From positions 248,001 to 312,000 of the forward strand of contig NZ_AHCA01000005.1 of the NCBI RefSeq assembly GCF_000238355.1: a DNA stretch of 64,000 nucleotides. The letters are read 5' to 3'. The translations under genes were made by a program, and so were the position numbers. Of this stretch, positions 1 to 9,778 are shown in pieces (the first letter of the stretch is position 1; every line of letters starts with the position of its first letter). The DNA comes from Pseudoalteromonas haloplanktis ATCC 14393. Lineage in GTDB: Bacteria > Pseudomonadota > Gammaproteobacteria > Enterobacterales > Alteromonadaceae. The notes beneath the pieces were generated by a model. The model searched no databases. It saw only the letters and a program-made list of their open reading frames with translations, and had not been told where the DNA came from.

Positions 1-49
1 GAGTCACTGATAGCGCAGCAGAATAATTTTCACAATCTAGGAGCGCCAC

Positions 50-922
50 ATGTGGGGTAAAATTTTAGGTGCCTGTTTTGGCTTTATGTTTGGGCGCATT
101 ATAGGCTTATTTATAGGCTTATATTTAGGCCATATGTTTGATAAAAGCTTAAAGCAAAATTTTGATAAAGCAGGTGGCTTTGCAAGTTTATTTAAAGGTG
201 ATGACGACATTCATCAACGCCAAGCGCTATTTTTCACCAGTTGCTTTGGCGTCATGGGGCACATTGCTAAGTCAAATGGCCGGGTAAGCGAAACCCATAT
301 TCGTGCTGCTAGCTTATTTATGGATGAAATGGGCTTGACGGGAGATGATCGAAAAGAAGCGCAGGATGCTTTTAAAGCGGGAAAAGACAGCGACTTTTCA
401 CTCAAAGAAACCGTGTTTGATTTTAAAGAACGTTTTGCACGCCGTCATGATCTACTGCAGTTGTTTTTAGAAATTCAAATTCAAATGGCGTTTTCTGATG
501 GGGTGCTTGCAACGCAAGAAAAAGAGCTATTGCAAGAGGTCAGTAAATTATTGGGGATCTCTAAAACTCACTTTGCATTTGTGCTTAAGCGCTACCAAGC
601 TGAGTTTTCTTTTCGCCAGCAACAACAGCGTTACCAACAACAGCAACAGCGCCAAAATGGGCAAAGTAGCAGTTATCGAGAAGGCTCAGGTCATCACGTG
701 CCACCTAATACTGGTATGAGTCGTACTCAAGCGTTAGCTTTGTTGGGTTTAAATAATGAAGCGAGTGCGCGAGACATAAAAGTCGCGTACCGTAAACTCA
801 TGGCGCAACATCACCCTGATAAATTGGTTTCTCAAGGGTTGCCTAAGCACATGATGGAATTGGCGGTAAAGAAGAGCCAAGACATTCAAGCTGCGTATGA
901 GTTCTTAAAAAAGGCGGCGTAA
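50..922 (+). CDS. djlA: DjlA, membrane-anchored J-domain co-chaperone
   Basis: This protein is an inner-membrane DnaK co-chaperone. Residues 1-30 form a glycine-rich membrane segment with spaced small residues, as in the dimerising transmembrane domain of DjlA. A TerB-like helical domain covers roughly residues 55-175, a glutamine-rich linker follows near 190-205, and a C-terminal J domain of about 65 residues carries the HPD motif near residue 258. The length (290 aa) is close to the usual 270. The ATG is preceded by AGGAG. Its 3' end overlaps the convergent DUF3530 gene by 18 bp. The djlA-rluA neighbourhood is shared with enterobacteria. Confidence 0.93.
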   Translation: MWGKILGACFGFMFGRIIGLFIGLYLGHMFDKSLKQNFDKAGGFASLFKGDDDIHQRQALFFTSCFGVMGHIAKSNGRVSETHIRAASLFMDEMGLTGDDRKEAQDAFKAGKDSDFSLKETVFDFKERFARRHDLLQLFLEIQIQMAFSDGVLATQEKELLQEVSKLLGISKTHFAFVLKRYQAEFSFRQQQQRYQQQQQRQNGQSSSYREGSGHHVPPNTGMSRTQALALLGLNNEASARDIKVAYRKLMAQHHPDKLVSQGLPKHMMELAVKKSQDIQAAYEFLKKAA

Positions 923-1834
923 AAAGCCGTCTACTTCTTTGGTGAGGCGCTCATGTTGCTGTGGCTCTGAGCGCAAGCCAAATAGTTCACGTTGACGGTA
1001 GTCATACTTGCTATGGCGTTTTACCCAACGTTTTCTATCCGCCACACTTAATAGTAAATCAGGGTTATCAACACTGTAGTAAATATCTAACAATGGTGGA
1101 CTAATCGTTGAGATTGTTGCGTTGAGTTGCTGATTTCGTTGACTATTTGGTAAGTAACTGCTGAGACTGATAAACGCATCAATATTAGTGCTTGGGTATT
1201 GGGCATAATGCTCGAGTAACACTGCTGCACTCGCACCTTGGGCAATGACCACTATTTTGCCATCTTCATTCAATGCACTTTGATATAGCGCATTAAAACG
1301 TGCGATTAAGTTGAGTTTATAATTATCGATTATTGCATTACTTATTTGCGCAATCGCCTCAACATGCACTGGTTTAGCCGGTGGAGTCGTAGGCGAATCA
1401 TCATTGTTATCGCTTTCAGTTTGGTTGCTATTAGCTGGCTTGCTTTGAGGATTTTCAGCTTCAGTTGGTACGGCTTGCCAGTCAATATCAGGTACTGTCA
1501 TTGCTAATGTGGCATAACCTAAATCATTTAGTTGGGTGCGTAAAAAATTAATTCCATCGTTATCGGTCGGTAAGTGCTGCCAGTCAGGAATGATCAATAC
1601 CACACCACGCTGCTGAGCACTCATGTGCTGACGATATAAGCTCAAAAACTCAGTGTCACCAGCAAGCAGCGGCTTTAACTCGTCTTGTGGCATTAAGCGT
1701 GATAAATCGCTACTGACAACGGTTGACCAAGGAGTGGGTGTAATAAAGTCGGCAGCTAGTACAGGTGTCAATAGCGTAATACCTATAGCTAAGCCTATTA
1801 ATTGCGGTATTTTAAATTGTTTACCAGTAATCAT
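905..1834 (-). CDS. DUF3530 family protein (exported alpha/beta-hydrolase-like)
   Basis: The protein starts with a hydrophobic export signal ending near LLTPVLAADF, so it is probably periplasmic. A low-complexity stretch rich in S, T, N, D and P sits in the middle (about residues 130-155). The C-terminal part resembles an alpha/beta hydrolase fold, with VVIAQGASAA where a nucleophile elbow would be, although the usual G-x-S-x-G reads G-A-S-A-A. I recognise the DUF3530 family from length and sequence character; no substrate is known to me. The ATG at 1834 is preferred over an upstream GTG at 1846 because GGTGG lies six bases before it. Confidence 0.75.
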   Translation of the reverse strand: MITGKQFKIPQLIGLAIGITLLTPVLAADFITPTPWSTVVSSDLSRLMPQDELKPLLAGDTEFLSLYRQHMSAQQRGVVLIIPDWQHLPTDNDGINFLRTQLNDLGYATLAMTVPDIDWQAVPTEAENPQSKPANSNQTESDNNDDSPTTPPAKPVHVEAIAQISNAIIDNYKLNLIARFNALYQSALNEDGKIVVIAQGASAAVLLEHYAQYPSTNIDAFISLSSYLPNSQRNQQLNATISTISPPLLDIYYSVDNPDLLLSVADRKRWVKRHSKYDYRQRELFGLRSEPQQHERLTKEVDGFLRRLF

Positions 1835-1906
1835 ATCAGCCACCACGATGAGTCAATAAGTCGTTATCGGCTTGAATGATAAAAAGTTTAGCCTTGATTT
1901 TAGGAC

Positions 1907-2560
1907 TTAAAAATCAGGCTCTGCCGTAAATGTCATGATTTGTCCTGTTAACGGGTGCGCTAGTTGCAACATTTGTGCATGTAATTGAAGTCGTTTTGCA
2001 CCAGCTAATGCATCGGCATGAGCATAGAGGCGATCGGCTAAAATTGGGTGTCCTAGTGATAACATATGTACGCGTAACTGATGAGAGCGGCCAGTGATTG
2101 GGGTAAGCTCTACCCGTGTCGCATGTGCTTCATATTCAATCACATTGTAGTGAGTTAATGATGGCTTACCATTATCATGATCAACCATTTGTTTTGGTCG
2201 ATTAGGCCAATCGCAGATCAGCGGTAAATCAACCGATCCTGACTGTGGTTCTAGTTTTCCATAAACCCGCGCTATGTAGCGTTTAGCTGTTTGGCGTTCT
2301 TGAAATTGCATACTTAAATTACGATGCGCAGCTTTATTCATCGCTAAACAAATAATACCAGAGGTTGCCATATCTAAGCGGTGCACAATTCTAGCGGTAG
2401 GAAATACGCGATTAACGCGAGCAATTAAGCAGTCAGCGTGTTTAGGATCTTTGCCTGGTACGGTGAGTAGTTCACTGGGCTTATTAACAATCAGTAAGTC
2501 ATCATCTTGAAAGATAATGCTCAAATACGGATCTAGTGGGGGGTTGTAGTTAATTAACAC
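1907..2560 (-). CDS. rluA: RluA-family pseudouridine synthase (23S rRNA/tRNA)
   Basis: The enzyme isomerises uridine to pseudouridine in 23S rRNA (U746) and in several tRNAs (U32). The catalytic motif HRLD is at residues 60-63, Asp63 being the expected nucleophile, and the N-terminus NYNPPLDPYL matches the family start. At 217 aa it has the compact RluA size without an S4 domain. The start codon is GTG. It lies beside djlA as in E. coli, here separated by the DUF3530 gene. Confidence 0.9.
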   Translation of the reverse strand: MLINYNPPLDPYLSIIFQDDDLLIVNKPSELLTVPGKDPKHADCLIARVNRVFPTARIVHRLDMATSGIICLAMNKAAHRNLSMQFQERQTAKRYIARVYGKLEPQSGSVDLPLICDWPNRPKQMVDHDNGKPSLTHYNVIEYEAHATRVELTPITGRSHQLRVHMLSLGHPILADRLYAHADALAGAKRLQLHAQMLQLAHPLTGQIMTFTAEPDF

Positions 2561-2635
2561 GGCGGGCCTCAGTGGTTTATCAGCGCGCTATTTTAGAGAA
2601 GTCAGCGCTTATATACAATGAGTTGTTTTTCAGAC

Positions 2636-2669
2636 AAAAGAAAAGCGCGAACTATCGCTAGTCGCGCTT
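2636..2669 (-). terminator. Rho-independent terminator of the CsrB-like RNA
   Basis: The minus strand shows an 8-bp GC-rich stem (AAGCGCGA with TCGCGCTT) followed by a T-rich tract TTCTTTT. It closes the GGA-rich region and is also downstream of nothing else on that strand. Confidence 0.8.
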
Positions 2670-3125
2670 GCGGAATCTTCTAATTTTCTGCATCCTGCAA
2701 TTGAACTTAATCAACTCCTAATCTTTACAAATCCATGTGATCACGCTGTTACTTGTTCGTTCTGCGTGATGAAGGCGCTCCGAGCCTATCTCCTGTGTGC
2801 TTCCTTGTCATCCCTATTGGTAATGTCTATTACCGATCCCTTACGCACCGTCCTGATGCTATCCATTTATTAACAGTTCCATTGCGTTGCCCTCAAGGCC
2901 TGTCCATTCGTCCGCTTTTTTAACTTCCTGTCTAACAACTCTCTTGCGAGCCCTGTTGTTTATCCTTTTCGCATCATCTTGACGCTGTCCGTTTATTTAC
3001 TATCCATAGTGTTACTCTTCCTGAGCCTGTCCATGAGTCCATTTTTTCCTAACGTAACCTAAAATACGAGGTTTATGAGTAAGCAATCCTTGTCCGTTTA
3101 CTCATTTAAGCGTCACTGCTTAACC
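2636..3125 (-). ncRNA. csrB: CsrB-like CsrA-sequestering small RNA
   Basis: The 850-bp gap between rluA and fbpA has no convincing reading frame, but its minus strand carries 23 GGA motifs in about 490 nt, many as AGGA, AUGGA or CGGA. That spacing is the hallmark of CsrB/CsrC RNAs, which bind many CsrA dimers. The transcript would end in a strong hairpin with arms AAGCGCGA/TCGCGCTT followed by UUCUUUU (2636-2669). A TATACT box at 3133-3138 (minus strand) gives a likely start near 3125. I saw no clear GacA/UvrY box upstream. Sequence outside the GGA loops was not matched to any covariance model, so the ends are estimates. Confidence 0.82.
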
Positions 3126-3373
3126 GATGAAGTAAGTATAGAGAGAATCTGCAAACAAAATAGGCTAAAAACAACAACGAAAATTAGGTCATTATTTTGT
3201 AATGATGTTAAAGTTGTTATTTTTTAAATAGTTACCTTGTATGCTTCAGTTTTTTATCGTGTTTTATACTCAATAGCTGTCATAACCGTGAGATATATCG
3301 CACAAGTGATTTCCATTATGGGTGTAGTCACCTTTGATTACGATTTAATGGGTGCACAGATTCAAGGGACAAG

Positions 3374-3396
3374 TTATGATAATTGTTATTATTTAT
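3374..3396 (+). promoter_or_regulatory. Fur-box-like operator before fbpA
   Basis: The sequence TGATAATTGTTATTATTTA just before the fbpA start resembles the Fur consensus (repeated GATAAT units, one inverted). Iron repression of an fbpABC importer is expected from the family. The match is partial. Confidence 0.5.
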
Positions 3397-3409
3397 ATGG
3401 AAGCGACTT

Positions 3410-4414
3410 ATGAAAAAAACATTAGCAGTTTTAGTTGGCTTAGTGGTAGCCGCCCCCGCGTTTGCAAACGAAGTAGTCAATATTTACTCTTTTCGCCAAC
3501 CGTTTTTAATTCAGCCAATTTTAGATGATTTCACAGCGCAAACAGGGATTAAAACTAATGTTGTGTTTGCTAAAAAAGGGCTAATTGAGCGAGTTAAACG
3601 TGAAGGGAAACACAGCCAAGCGGATTTAGTGCTGACTTCAAACTTTAGTGATTTAGTTCAGCTTGATGAGCTTAATTTAACTCAAACAATTAGCAGCGAA
3701 ACGGTTAATAATAATGTGCCTGCTAAGTTTCGTGATAGTGAAGGGCAGTGGGTTGCCTTAACTAAACGGGTGCGTAATGTTTATTCATCAAAAGAGCGCG
3801 TGGGAGCATTACCACATTTAAGCTATGAAGAGCTGGCTTTACCTAAATACAAAGGTAAAATTTGTACTCGCTCAGGTAAGCACCCTTATAATTTAGGGCT
3901 TGTAGCATCAATGATTGCTCATCATGGCGAAGCTAAAACAAAAACTTGGCTTGAAGGGGTGAAAGCAAATTTAGTTCGTAAACCGCAGGGCAATGACCGT
4001 GGGCAAGTGAAAGCAGTTAAAGAGGGGTTGTGTGACTTAGCATTGGGCAATAGTTATTACCTTGGGAAGATGATTGAAGATCCTGAGCAAAAAGCATGGG
4101 CCGATGCTGTATATATCAACTTCCCTAATCAAGATAACAGAGGTTCGCACATTAATGTTTCAGGCGTGGTTATGACCAAGTACGCGAAAAACCCAGAAAA
4201 TGCCTTGAAACTTATTGAGTATATGACCGACAATAAGGCACAAAACATGTACGCCTCGGTCAATATGGAATATCCGGTTAAGCCTGGCGTTGAATTATCA
4301 AGCTTAGTAGCATCGTGGGGCAGCTTCAAGGAAGACAGTTTAGCGCTTGATGAAATTAGCAAATATCGTCCTTTAGCACTTAAGCTAATTGATGAGGTGA
4401 AGTTCGATCTTTAA
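3410..4414 (+). CDS. fbpA: Ferric iron ABC transporter, periplasmic binding protein
   Basis: This binding protein delivers Fe3+ to the inner-membrane FbpBC transporter. A cleavable signal peptide covers residues 1-19 (ending APAFA), and the mature chain has the FbpA/FutA fold signature with adjacent tyrosines at 215-216 (NSYYLGKM) that usually ligate iron. The start at 3410 is chosen over an upstream in-frame codon at 3383 because it begins directly with MKKTLAVL and has GGAAGC before it. The stop codon overlaps the next gene's ATG (TAATG), indicating coupling. A Fur-like box lies upstream. Confidence 0.92.
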   Translation: MKKTLAVLVGLVVAAPAFANEVVNIYSFRQPFLIQPILDDFTAQTGIKTNVVFAKKGLIERVKREGKHSQADLVLTSNFSDLVQLDELNLTQTISSETVNNNVPAKFRDSEGQWVALTKRVRNVYSSKERVGALPHLSYEELALPKYKGKICTRSGKHPYNLGLVASMIAHHGEAKTKTWLEGVKANLVRKPQGNDRGQVKAVKEGLCDLALGNSYYLGKMIEDPEQKAWADAVYINFPNQDNRGSHINVSGVVMTKYAKNPENALKLIEYMTDNKAQNMYASVNMEYPVKPGVELSSLVASWGSFKEDSLALDEISKYRPLALKLIDEVKFDL

Positions 4415-6045
4415 TGCGCTTTAAATTTTCGCTGTCACGATGGCAGTTTTTTGCGTGGGTTATTGGCTTACTGTTAATAACCCCGTTATGCTTTTTGTTG
4501 TTTGAATCTCTGCAAGGTGATTCCGAGGTATTTAGTCACCTCTGGGATACAGTATTGTGGGATTATACTCGCAATACACTATTATTGATTTTAGGGGTTG
4601 GCGTTGTCAGCTGCCTCATTGCTTTACCATTGGGGTGGCTCACTGCTTATTGTGATTTCCCTGGCCGCAGGCAGTTTGAGTGGGCGTTAATGTTGCCGTT
4701 AGCAATGCCCACGTATATTATCGCCTACGTTTACACAGACTTGTTTGATTATGCTGGCCCGGTGCAAATAGCACTGAGAAATTGGTTTGGTTGGCAAGCC
4801 CCCTCCGATTATTGGTTTTTTGATATCCGCACTTTACCTGGTGCAATTATGATGATTGCGTTAGTGTTGTATCCGTACCTTTATTTGATTTTTAAAACTG
4901 CGTTACGCGAGCAATCATTTAAGTTAGTACAGGCTAGCCAGTTAATGGGACATTCACCTAGACATAGCTTTTATAAGGTTAGTTTACCGCTGTCGCGTGG
5001 TGCTATTGTGGCAGGGCTTGCGCTTATTAGTATGGAAGCAATGGCTGATTTTGCAACGGTAAATTACTTTGCAGTAAGCACGTTAACAACAGCGGTATAC
5101 GATACGTGGTTAGGCTATTACTCCTTAACGGCAGCTGCAAAAATATCAGCAATTATGCTGCTTATTTTATTCTTAGCGCTGACAATGGAGCGTTACAGTC
5201 GTCGTAATCAAGCGGTATTCGAACGTCAATCAGGGGTTAATAGTGATACGTTATATACCTTAACGGGCAAAAGCGCATGGTTAGCAACCGCATTTTGTTT
5301 TGTGGTGCTGTTTTTTGCCTTTGTACTACCTGTTGCAGTATTGGTGGGTTATGCAATTTCATATGCTGAGCAAGCGTGGAATAGTGCCTTTTTCCTTTAT
5401 GCATGGCAAAGCTTTAAAGTCGCAATTATTGTGAGTGTAGTAACAATTGCGCTGAGCTTACTTGTGGTGTTTTATCAGCGTATTGCTAAGCAAGCGTATC
5501 CGCTTATTCCTGGGCGCTTAGCCAGTATTGGCTACGCATTGCCCGGTACAGTATTAGCAATAGCTGTATTGCTACCTTTAACCTTACTCGATGATAAATT
5601 AAACACGTGGTTAGAACCCGCGGGTTTTTCACCCGGCTTATTATTGAGCGGTACTTTATTTGCTATCATTTTTGCTTATGTGGTGCGTTTTTATGCGATT
5701 GCTCATGGCGCTGTTGAGGCAAGCTTTATGCGTATTAGCCCCTCCCTAGATATGGCAAGCCAATCAATGGGAAAAAGCCAAGCTCAAACATTACGTAAGG
5801 TACATATCCCGTTGTTACGGCGGGGTATCTTAACGGCTGCGCTGTTGGTGTTCATAGAATGTATGAAAGAGTTACCAGCCGCTTTATTACTCAGGCCGTT
5901 TAATTTTGAAACACTCGCTACCCATGTTTTTCAATATGTTAGTGATGAACAATTAGAATTAGCCTCCATTTCGGCGTTAGCAATTGTATTGGTTGGGTTA
6001 GTACCTTTGTATTTTGTTAATCGCTCGATGGAGCAACGTAGCTAA
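4414..6045 (+). CDS. fbpB: Ferric iron ABC transporter, fused permease
   Basis: This is the membrane channel of the iron importer. It is a duplicated permease of 543 aa with about twelve transmembrane helices. Two BPD-type permease modules are visible, each with an EAA-like loop (near residues 165-200, HSPRHSFYKVSLPL, and 445-475, MGKSQAQTLRKVHIPL) that contacts the ATPase. It begins inside the fbpA stop codon and is followed 12 bp later by fbpC. Confidence 0.92.
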   Translation: MRFKFSLSRWQFFAWVIGLLLITPLCFLLFESLQGDSEVFSHLWDTVLWDYTRNTLLLILGVGVVSCLIALPLGWLTAYCDFPGRRQFEWALMLPLAMPTYIIAYVYTDLFDYAGPVQIALRNWFGWQAPSDYWFFDIRTLPGAIMMIALVLYPYLYLIFKTALREQSFKLVQASQLMGHSPRHSFYKVSLPLSRGAIVAGLALISMEAMADFATVNYFAVSTLTTAVYDTWLGYYSLTAAAKISAIMLLILFLALTMERYSRRNQAVFERQSGVNSDTLYTLTGKSAWLATAFCFVVLFFAFVLPVAVLVGYAISYAEQAWNSAFFLYAWQSFKVAIIVSVVTIALSLLVVFYQRIAKQAYPLIPGRLASIGYALPGTVLAIAVLLPLTLLDDKLNTWLEPAGFSPGLLLSGTLFAIIFAYVVRFYAIAHGAVEASFMRISPSLDMASQSMGKSQAQTLRKVHIPLLRRGILTAALLVFIECMKELPAALLLRPFNFETLATHVFQYVSDEQLELASISALAIVLVGLVPLYFVNRSMEQRS

Positions 6046-6057
6046 ATGAGAAGTTAA

Positions 6058-7107
6058 ATGAGCAGTTTAGTGTTAGAAAATTTATCGTATCAGTATAACG
6101 GCACGCCAGTAATAACAGGGTTGGATTTGGTCGTCGCTCAAGATGAGATTGTCTGTTTGCTTGGCGCCAGTGGCTGCGGTAAAACCACCACCTTAAAAGC
6201 GATTGCAGGGTTGCTAGCAACCAAGCAAGGAAAGGTATTTATTGGTGGTAAGCTTGTTAGCGATGAACGCACATTTTTAGCGCCTGAATACCGTAATATT
6301 GGCATGATGTTTCAAGATTATGCGTTGTTCCCGCACTTAACAGTAGCTGATAATATTGCTTTTGGCTTAACAAAAATGAGCAAAATACAAAAACAGCAAC
6401 GGGTTAATGAAATGCTTGAGCTTGTGCACTTAGTTGGCTGTGAAAAACGTTTTCCCCATCAACTCTCGGGTGGCCAACAGCAGCGGGTAGCTATTGCCAG
6501 AGCGCTGGCTTATAAGCCCAGTTTATTGTTATTAGACGAGCCGTTTTCAAATATTGATACTCAAGTGCGTTTTGAACTTATTGCAGATATTCGGCGCATT
6601 ATTAAAAATCAGCAAGTATCCGCTGTATTTGTCACTCATTCAAAAGAAGAGGCCTTTGCCTTCGCCGATACACTCGCGATTATGGACTGCGGTAAAATTG
6701 CGCAACAAGGCACGCCTGAGCAGCTTTTTAACACGCCAAACTCAAAGGTGGTTGCAGAATTTCTTGGTCAGGGCATATACTTAGACGCTGAAGCATTAAC
6801 AGCAACTGAATACAGTACTGCTTTTGGGCGAGTTGAGTCACTGCTTGCACACAGTCATGCAAAGCGCGTTGGGCAACTCTATGTTCGCCCGCATCATTTA
6901 GAACTAACGCCTTTGCAATCAAAACACAGTAGTGTAAACACGGTGACTGTATTAAACCGTCGTTTCGTTGGCTCGCACTTTGTCTATAAAGTCATGATTG
7001 AAGGGCAAGAAATTGATGTTGCTGCTCAGTCGGGTCAATCATTTTTAGTAAATGAAGATGTCACTATAAGAATAACACCGCACACGGTTAATTTTTTCGC
7101 TGAATAA
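6058..7107 (+). CDS. fbpC: Ferric iron ABC transporter, ATPase
   Basis: The protein powers Fe3+ import. It has Walker A GASGCGKTT at 36-44, the signature LSGGQQQRVAIARAL, Walker B LLLLDEP, and a C-terminal TOBE-like regulatory region (about 240-349), which is usual for iron and spermidine/maltose-type ATPases. At 349 aa it is full length. It is the last gene of the fbpABC operon. A weak hairpin followed by CTTTTTG (7108-7139) lies between it and the DyP gene. Confidence 0.92.
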   Translation: MSSLVLENLSYQYNGTPVITGLDLVVAQDEIVCLLGASGCGKTTTLKAIAGLLATKQGKVFIGGKLVSDERTFLAPEYRNIGMMFQDYALFPHLTVADNIAFGLTKMSKIQKQQRVNEMLELVHLVGCEKRFPHQLSGGQQQRVAIARALAYKPSLLLLDEPFSNIDTQVRFELIADIRRIIKNQQVSAVFVTHSKEEAFAFADTLAIMDCGKIAQQGTPEQLFNTPNSKVVAEFLGQGIYLDAEALTATEYSTAFGRVESLLAHSHAKRVGQLYVRPHHLELTPLQSKHSSVNTVTVLNRRFVGSHFVYKVMIEGQEIDVAAQSGQSFLVNEDVTIRITPHTVNFFAE

Positions 7108-7155
7108 CTACATTCGCGTTACGCCGTGTAGGACTTTTTGAGTTAAGGAAATATC

Positions 7156-8055
7156 ATGGCGCAAGCGCAGTCAGGGATTTGTGCTGAAGCAAACTTGCAC
7201 GGTTTACATTTATTTTTTAATGTACTTGATGGTCACGATGAGTCATTACGCAAAAAATTAAAATATGTTAGCGCTATTCAAGATGAGTTTGCGGATCAGT
7301 TTTCTGAATCTATGCTCTCTAGCGTGGTTGCGGTAGGGGCGCAGTATTGGCCACATATATTGCCAGAATTCCTGCCGAGTCAACTACAGAGTTTTCCTAA
7401 CATCACCCATAACGATCATGTTATGGGTGCACAGCCATTTGATTTATTTATACAAATTCGTTCTGACAGAGAAGATGTGAATCACCTGTTTGCATTACAA
7501 GTGCTTAAGTTATTCGCCCCTGATGTTGAACTTGTTGAGCAAGTAAGAAATTTTCGGTTTCTTGATGGGCGTGATTTTAACGGTTTTATCCTCGGTGGTG
7601 ATACTCCGCATGGCCGTCAAAAGCGCCTAACTGCACTCATTCATAAACCCGAACACTTTGAAGATCAAGGGAGTTATGTGCATGTGCAACGTTATAAACA
7701 TGACTTGAGTGTATGGCAAAATCTGCCGCTGAGTGAACAAGAACAAATTATGGGCCGTACGCGCTTAGACAATAAGTTAATAGAGCCGGCACAGGACAAC
7801 AGTCATGCTACCCGCACTGAACTTAAAAATGAGCAAGGGCAGCCACTGCAGCTAAATCAAAACATGCCGTATGGTGATGTTTATGAGCAGGGGATATTAG
7901 CGATCAGCTATGCGGCACTAGGCAATGCATTTGAGCAAATGCTATTAAGTCGGTTGGGGCAGGGTGATTGCTATGACCACTGGCTTGATTTTACGCAAGC
8001 CGATATGGGCTCTGCATTTTTCGCCCCATCAATTAATTTCTTAAAGCAGCTTTAA
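7156..8055 (+). CDS. DyP-type peroxidase family protein, YfeX-like, with altered active site
   Basis: Length (299 aa) and conserved blocks ([25 protein letters not shown] with the presumed haem-ligand His, [13 protein letters not shown]) place it with YfeX/DyP haem peroxidases. By eye against remembered E. coli YfeX, the distal GxxDG motif (GFVDGTENP) reads GFILGGDTP here, so the catalytic Asp is Leu. The distal Arg before QSLPYG reads Asn (LNQNMPYG). It may bind haem but have changed or lost peroxidase activity. It sits 48 bp after fbpC, suggesting an iron or haem context. Its stop codon overlaps convergent argR by 4 bp. Confidence 0.8.
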   Translation: MAQAQSGICAEANLHGLHLFFNVLDGHDESLRKKLKYVSAIQDEFADQFSESMLSSVVAVGAQYWPHILPEFLPSQLQSFPNITHNDHVMGAQPFDLFIQIRSDREDVNHLFALQVLKLFAPDVELVEQVRNFRFLDGRDFNGFILGGDTPHGRQKRLTALIHKPEHFEDQGSYVHVQRYKHDLSVWQNLPLSEQEQIMGRTRLDNKLIEPAQDNSHATRTELKNEQGQPLQLNQNMPYGDVYEQGILAISYAALGNAFEQMLLSRLGQGDCYDHWLDFTQADMGSAFFAPSINFLKQL

Positions 8056-8519
8056 ACTGTATCAAATAGAGTGCGTACGCGCTCTAACGTTACATCAATT
8101 TCGGAGATTTTTGCGGGGGCGATAAAAATAGTATCATCACCGGCAATTGTTCCCAGCACACCATCTGCTTTACCTAATGAATCTAATAAACGGGCGATCA
8201 GTTGTGCCGCACCTGGGCTGGTGCGAATGATGATCATCATTTCGTTATGCATAATATCAATTACCAACTGACGTAACGGGCTTTTTGCGGTAGGCACCCC
8301 CATTTCAGCGGGTAAGCAGTAAACCATTTCTTGTTTGGCATTGCGGGTACGAACGGCGCCAAACTTGCTCAACATGCGTGAAACTTTACTTTGGCTGATA
8401 TTATCAAAGCCTTGTTCTTTTAAAGCATCGACGATCTCGCCTTGAGAACCAAAATTCTCTTCTTTTAAAAGTGATTTAAAGGCTTTAACTAACGCTTCTT
8501 GTTTATCTTGTGGTTGCAT
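8052..8519 (-). CDS. argR: Arginine repressor ArgR
   Basis: ArgR is the hexameric arginine-dependent regulator of arginine genes. The 155-aa length equals the family norm. The N-terminal winged helix (about 1-75) includes [26 protein letters not shown]. The C-terminal domain has the arginine-binding and trimer segment [16 protein letters not shown] and [10 protein letters not shown]. It is divergent from mdh, as in E. coli and Vibrio, and an ARG box lies just upstream, which implies autoregulation. Confidence 0.96.
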   Translation of the reverse strand: MQPQDKQEALVKAFKSLLKEENFGSQGEIVDALKEQGFDNISQSKVSRMLSKFGAVRTRNAKQEMVYCLPAEMGVPTAKSPLRQLVIDIMHNEMMIIIRTSPGAAQLIARLLDSLGKADGVLGTIAGDDTIFIAPAKISEIDVTLERVRTLFDTV

Positions 8520-8564
8520 GTGGTTGTTCTGCTCTGTTATTTGATGACCTAAATTCTACACAAA

Positions 8565-8582
8565 AATGAATATTTATGCAGT
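8565..8582. promoter_or_regulatory. ARG box (ArgR operator)
   Basis: AATGAATATTTATGCAGT matches the ARG box consensus (TGAAT-4-ATTCA) with one mismatch in the second half. It lies 46 bp upstream of the argR start and in the argR-mdh divergent region. Confidence 0.65.
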
Positions 8583-8743
8583 AGTTGTTTAGCTTTGCGT
8601 ACTCTTTCGCCGTTGTAAATAAAAAAATTTACAACTATGGTCGAAATTATATGCAAAATAAGCAGGATAAATTTGTCTTTAGGCGTTAATTTCATTATCT
8701 TTAGAGCCACAAATATTTCCTACCTCAAATTACGGAGAATTCC

Positions 8744-9680
8744 AATGAAAGTTGCTGTATTAGGTGCTGCTGGCGGTATCGGCCAAGCGTTGTCTTTATT
8801 ATTAAAAACAGGCTTACCAGCTGGTTCTGAATTATCACTTTATGATGTTGCTCCAGTTGTTCCTGGTGTTGCTGTTGATCTTTCTCACATCCCAACTGAC
8901 GTTAAAGTAGCTGGTTTTGGTGCTGACGCACTTGATCAAGCATTAACTGGTTGTGATATCGTTCTTATCCCAGCTGGCATGCCACGTAAGCCTGGTATGG
9001 ACCGTGCTGATTTATTCAACGTAAATGCCGGTATTATTAAAACGCTAGCTGAAGGCATTGTTGCTAACTGCCCTAAAGCATTAGTGGGTATTATCACTAA
9101 CCCAGTAAACGGTACTGTGCCAATTGTTGCTGAAGTATTTAAAAAAGCGGGTACTTACGACGCTAAGCGCGTTTTCGGTATCACTACTTTAGATGTGATC
9201 CGTTCAGAAGCATTTGTTGCTGAGCTTAAAGGTGTTGATGTGGCTACTGTTAAAGTACCAGTTATTGGTGGTCACTCAGGCACAACGATTCTACCTCTAC
9301 TTTCTCAAGTTGAAGGTGTTACTTTCACAGATGAAGAAGTTGCTGCACTTACTCCACGTATCCAAAATGCAGGTACTGAAGTAGTTAACGCTAAAGCGGG
9401 CGGTGGTTCAGCTACATTATCAATGGGCGCAGCAGCTGCTCGTTTTTGTATGTCTTTAGTTAAAGGTCTACAAGGCGAAGACGTTGTTGATTACGCTTAT
9501 GTTGCTGTTGAAGGCGGCGATGCTGCATACTTTGCACACCCAGTACGTTTAGGTAAAAACGGCGTAGAAGAAATTCTTGCTTACGGCGAACTAAGCGCAT
9601 TTGAAGAGCAAGCTAAAAACGACATGCTAGATACGCTGAAAAAAGACATTCAAGAAGGTGTTGATTTCATCAACGCATAA
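8744..9680 (+). CDS. mdh: Malate dehydrogenase
   Basis: This TCA-cycle enzyme interconverts malate and oxaloacetate with NAD. The N-terminal nucleotide fold [14 protein letters not shown], the substrate loop with [16 protein letters not shown], and the catalytic GGHSGTT are present. The start at 8744 (AATTACGGAGAATTCC before ATG) gives 312 aa, identical to the usual gammaproteobacterial length; the longer frame from 8637 is upstream untranslated sequence. Codon use is strongly biased, as expected of a highly expressed gene. Confidence 0.97.
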
Positions 9681-9718
9681 GCTTGATTTACCTCGGCTGT
9701 TAGTTGAGGTAAAGATTA

Positions 9719-9746
9719 AAAAAGCCTGCAATTGCAGGCTTTTTTA
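9719..9746. terminator. Bidirectional terminator between mdh and ispB
   Basis: AAAGCCTGCA/TGCAGGCTTT forms a 10-bp perfect stem with A and T runs on both sides, so it can serve both convergent genes. A second small hairpin, ACCTC...GAGGT, lies just before it. Confidence 0.85.
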
Positions 9747-9778
9747 TGCTCGAAATATTGTGTATTTAATACCGGTTA

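Noticed and set aside
2700..3120. Protein-coding gene in the rluA-fbpA gap
   Set aside because: No long frame on either strand; the GGA pattern and terminator fit a regulatory RNA better.
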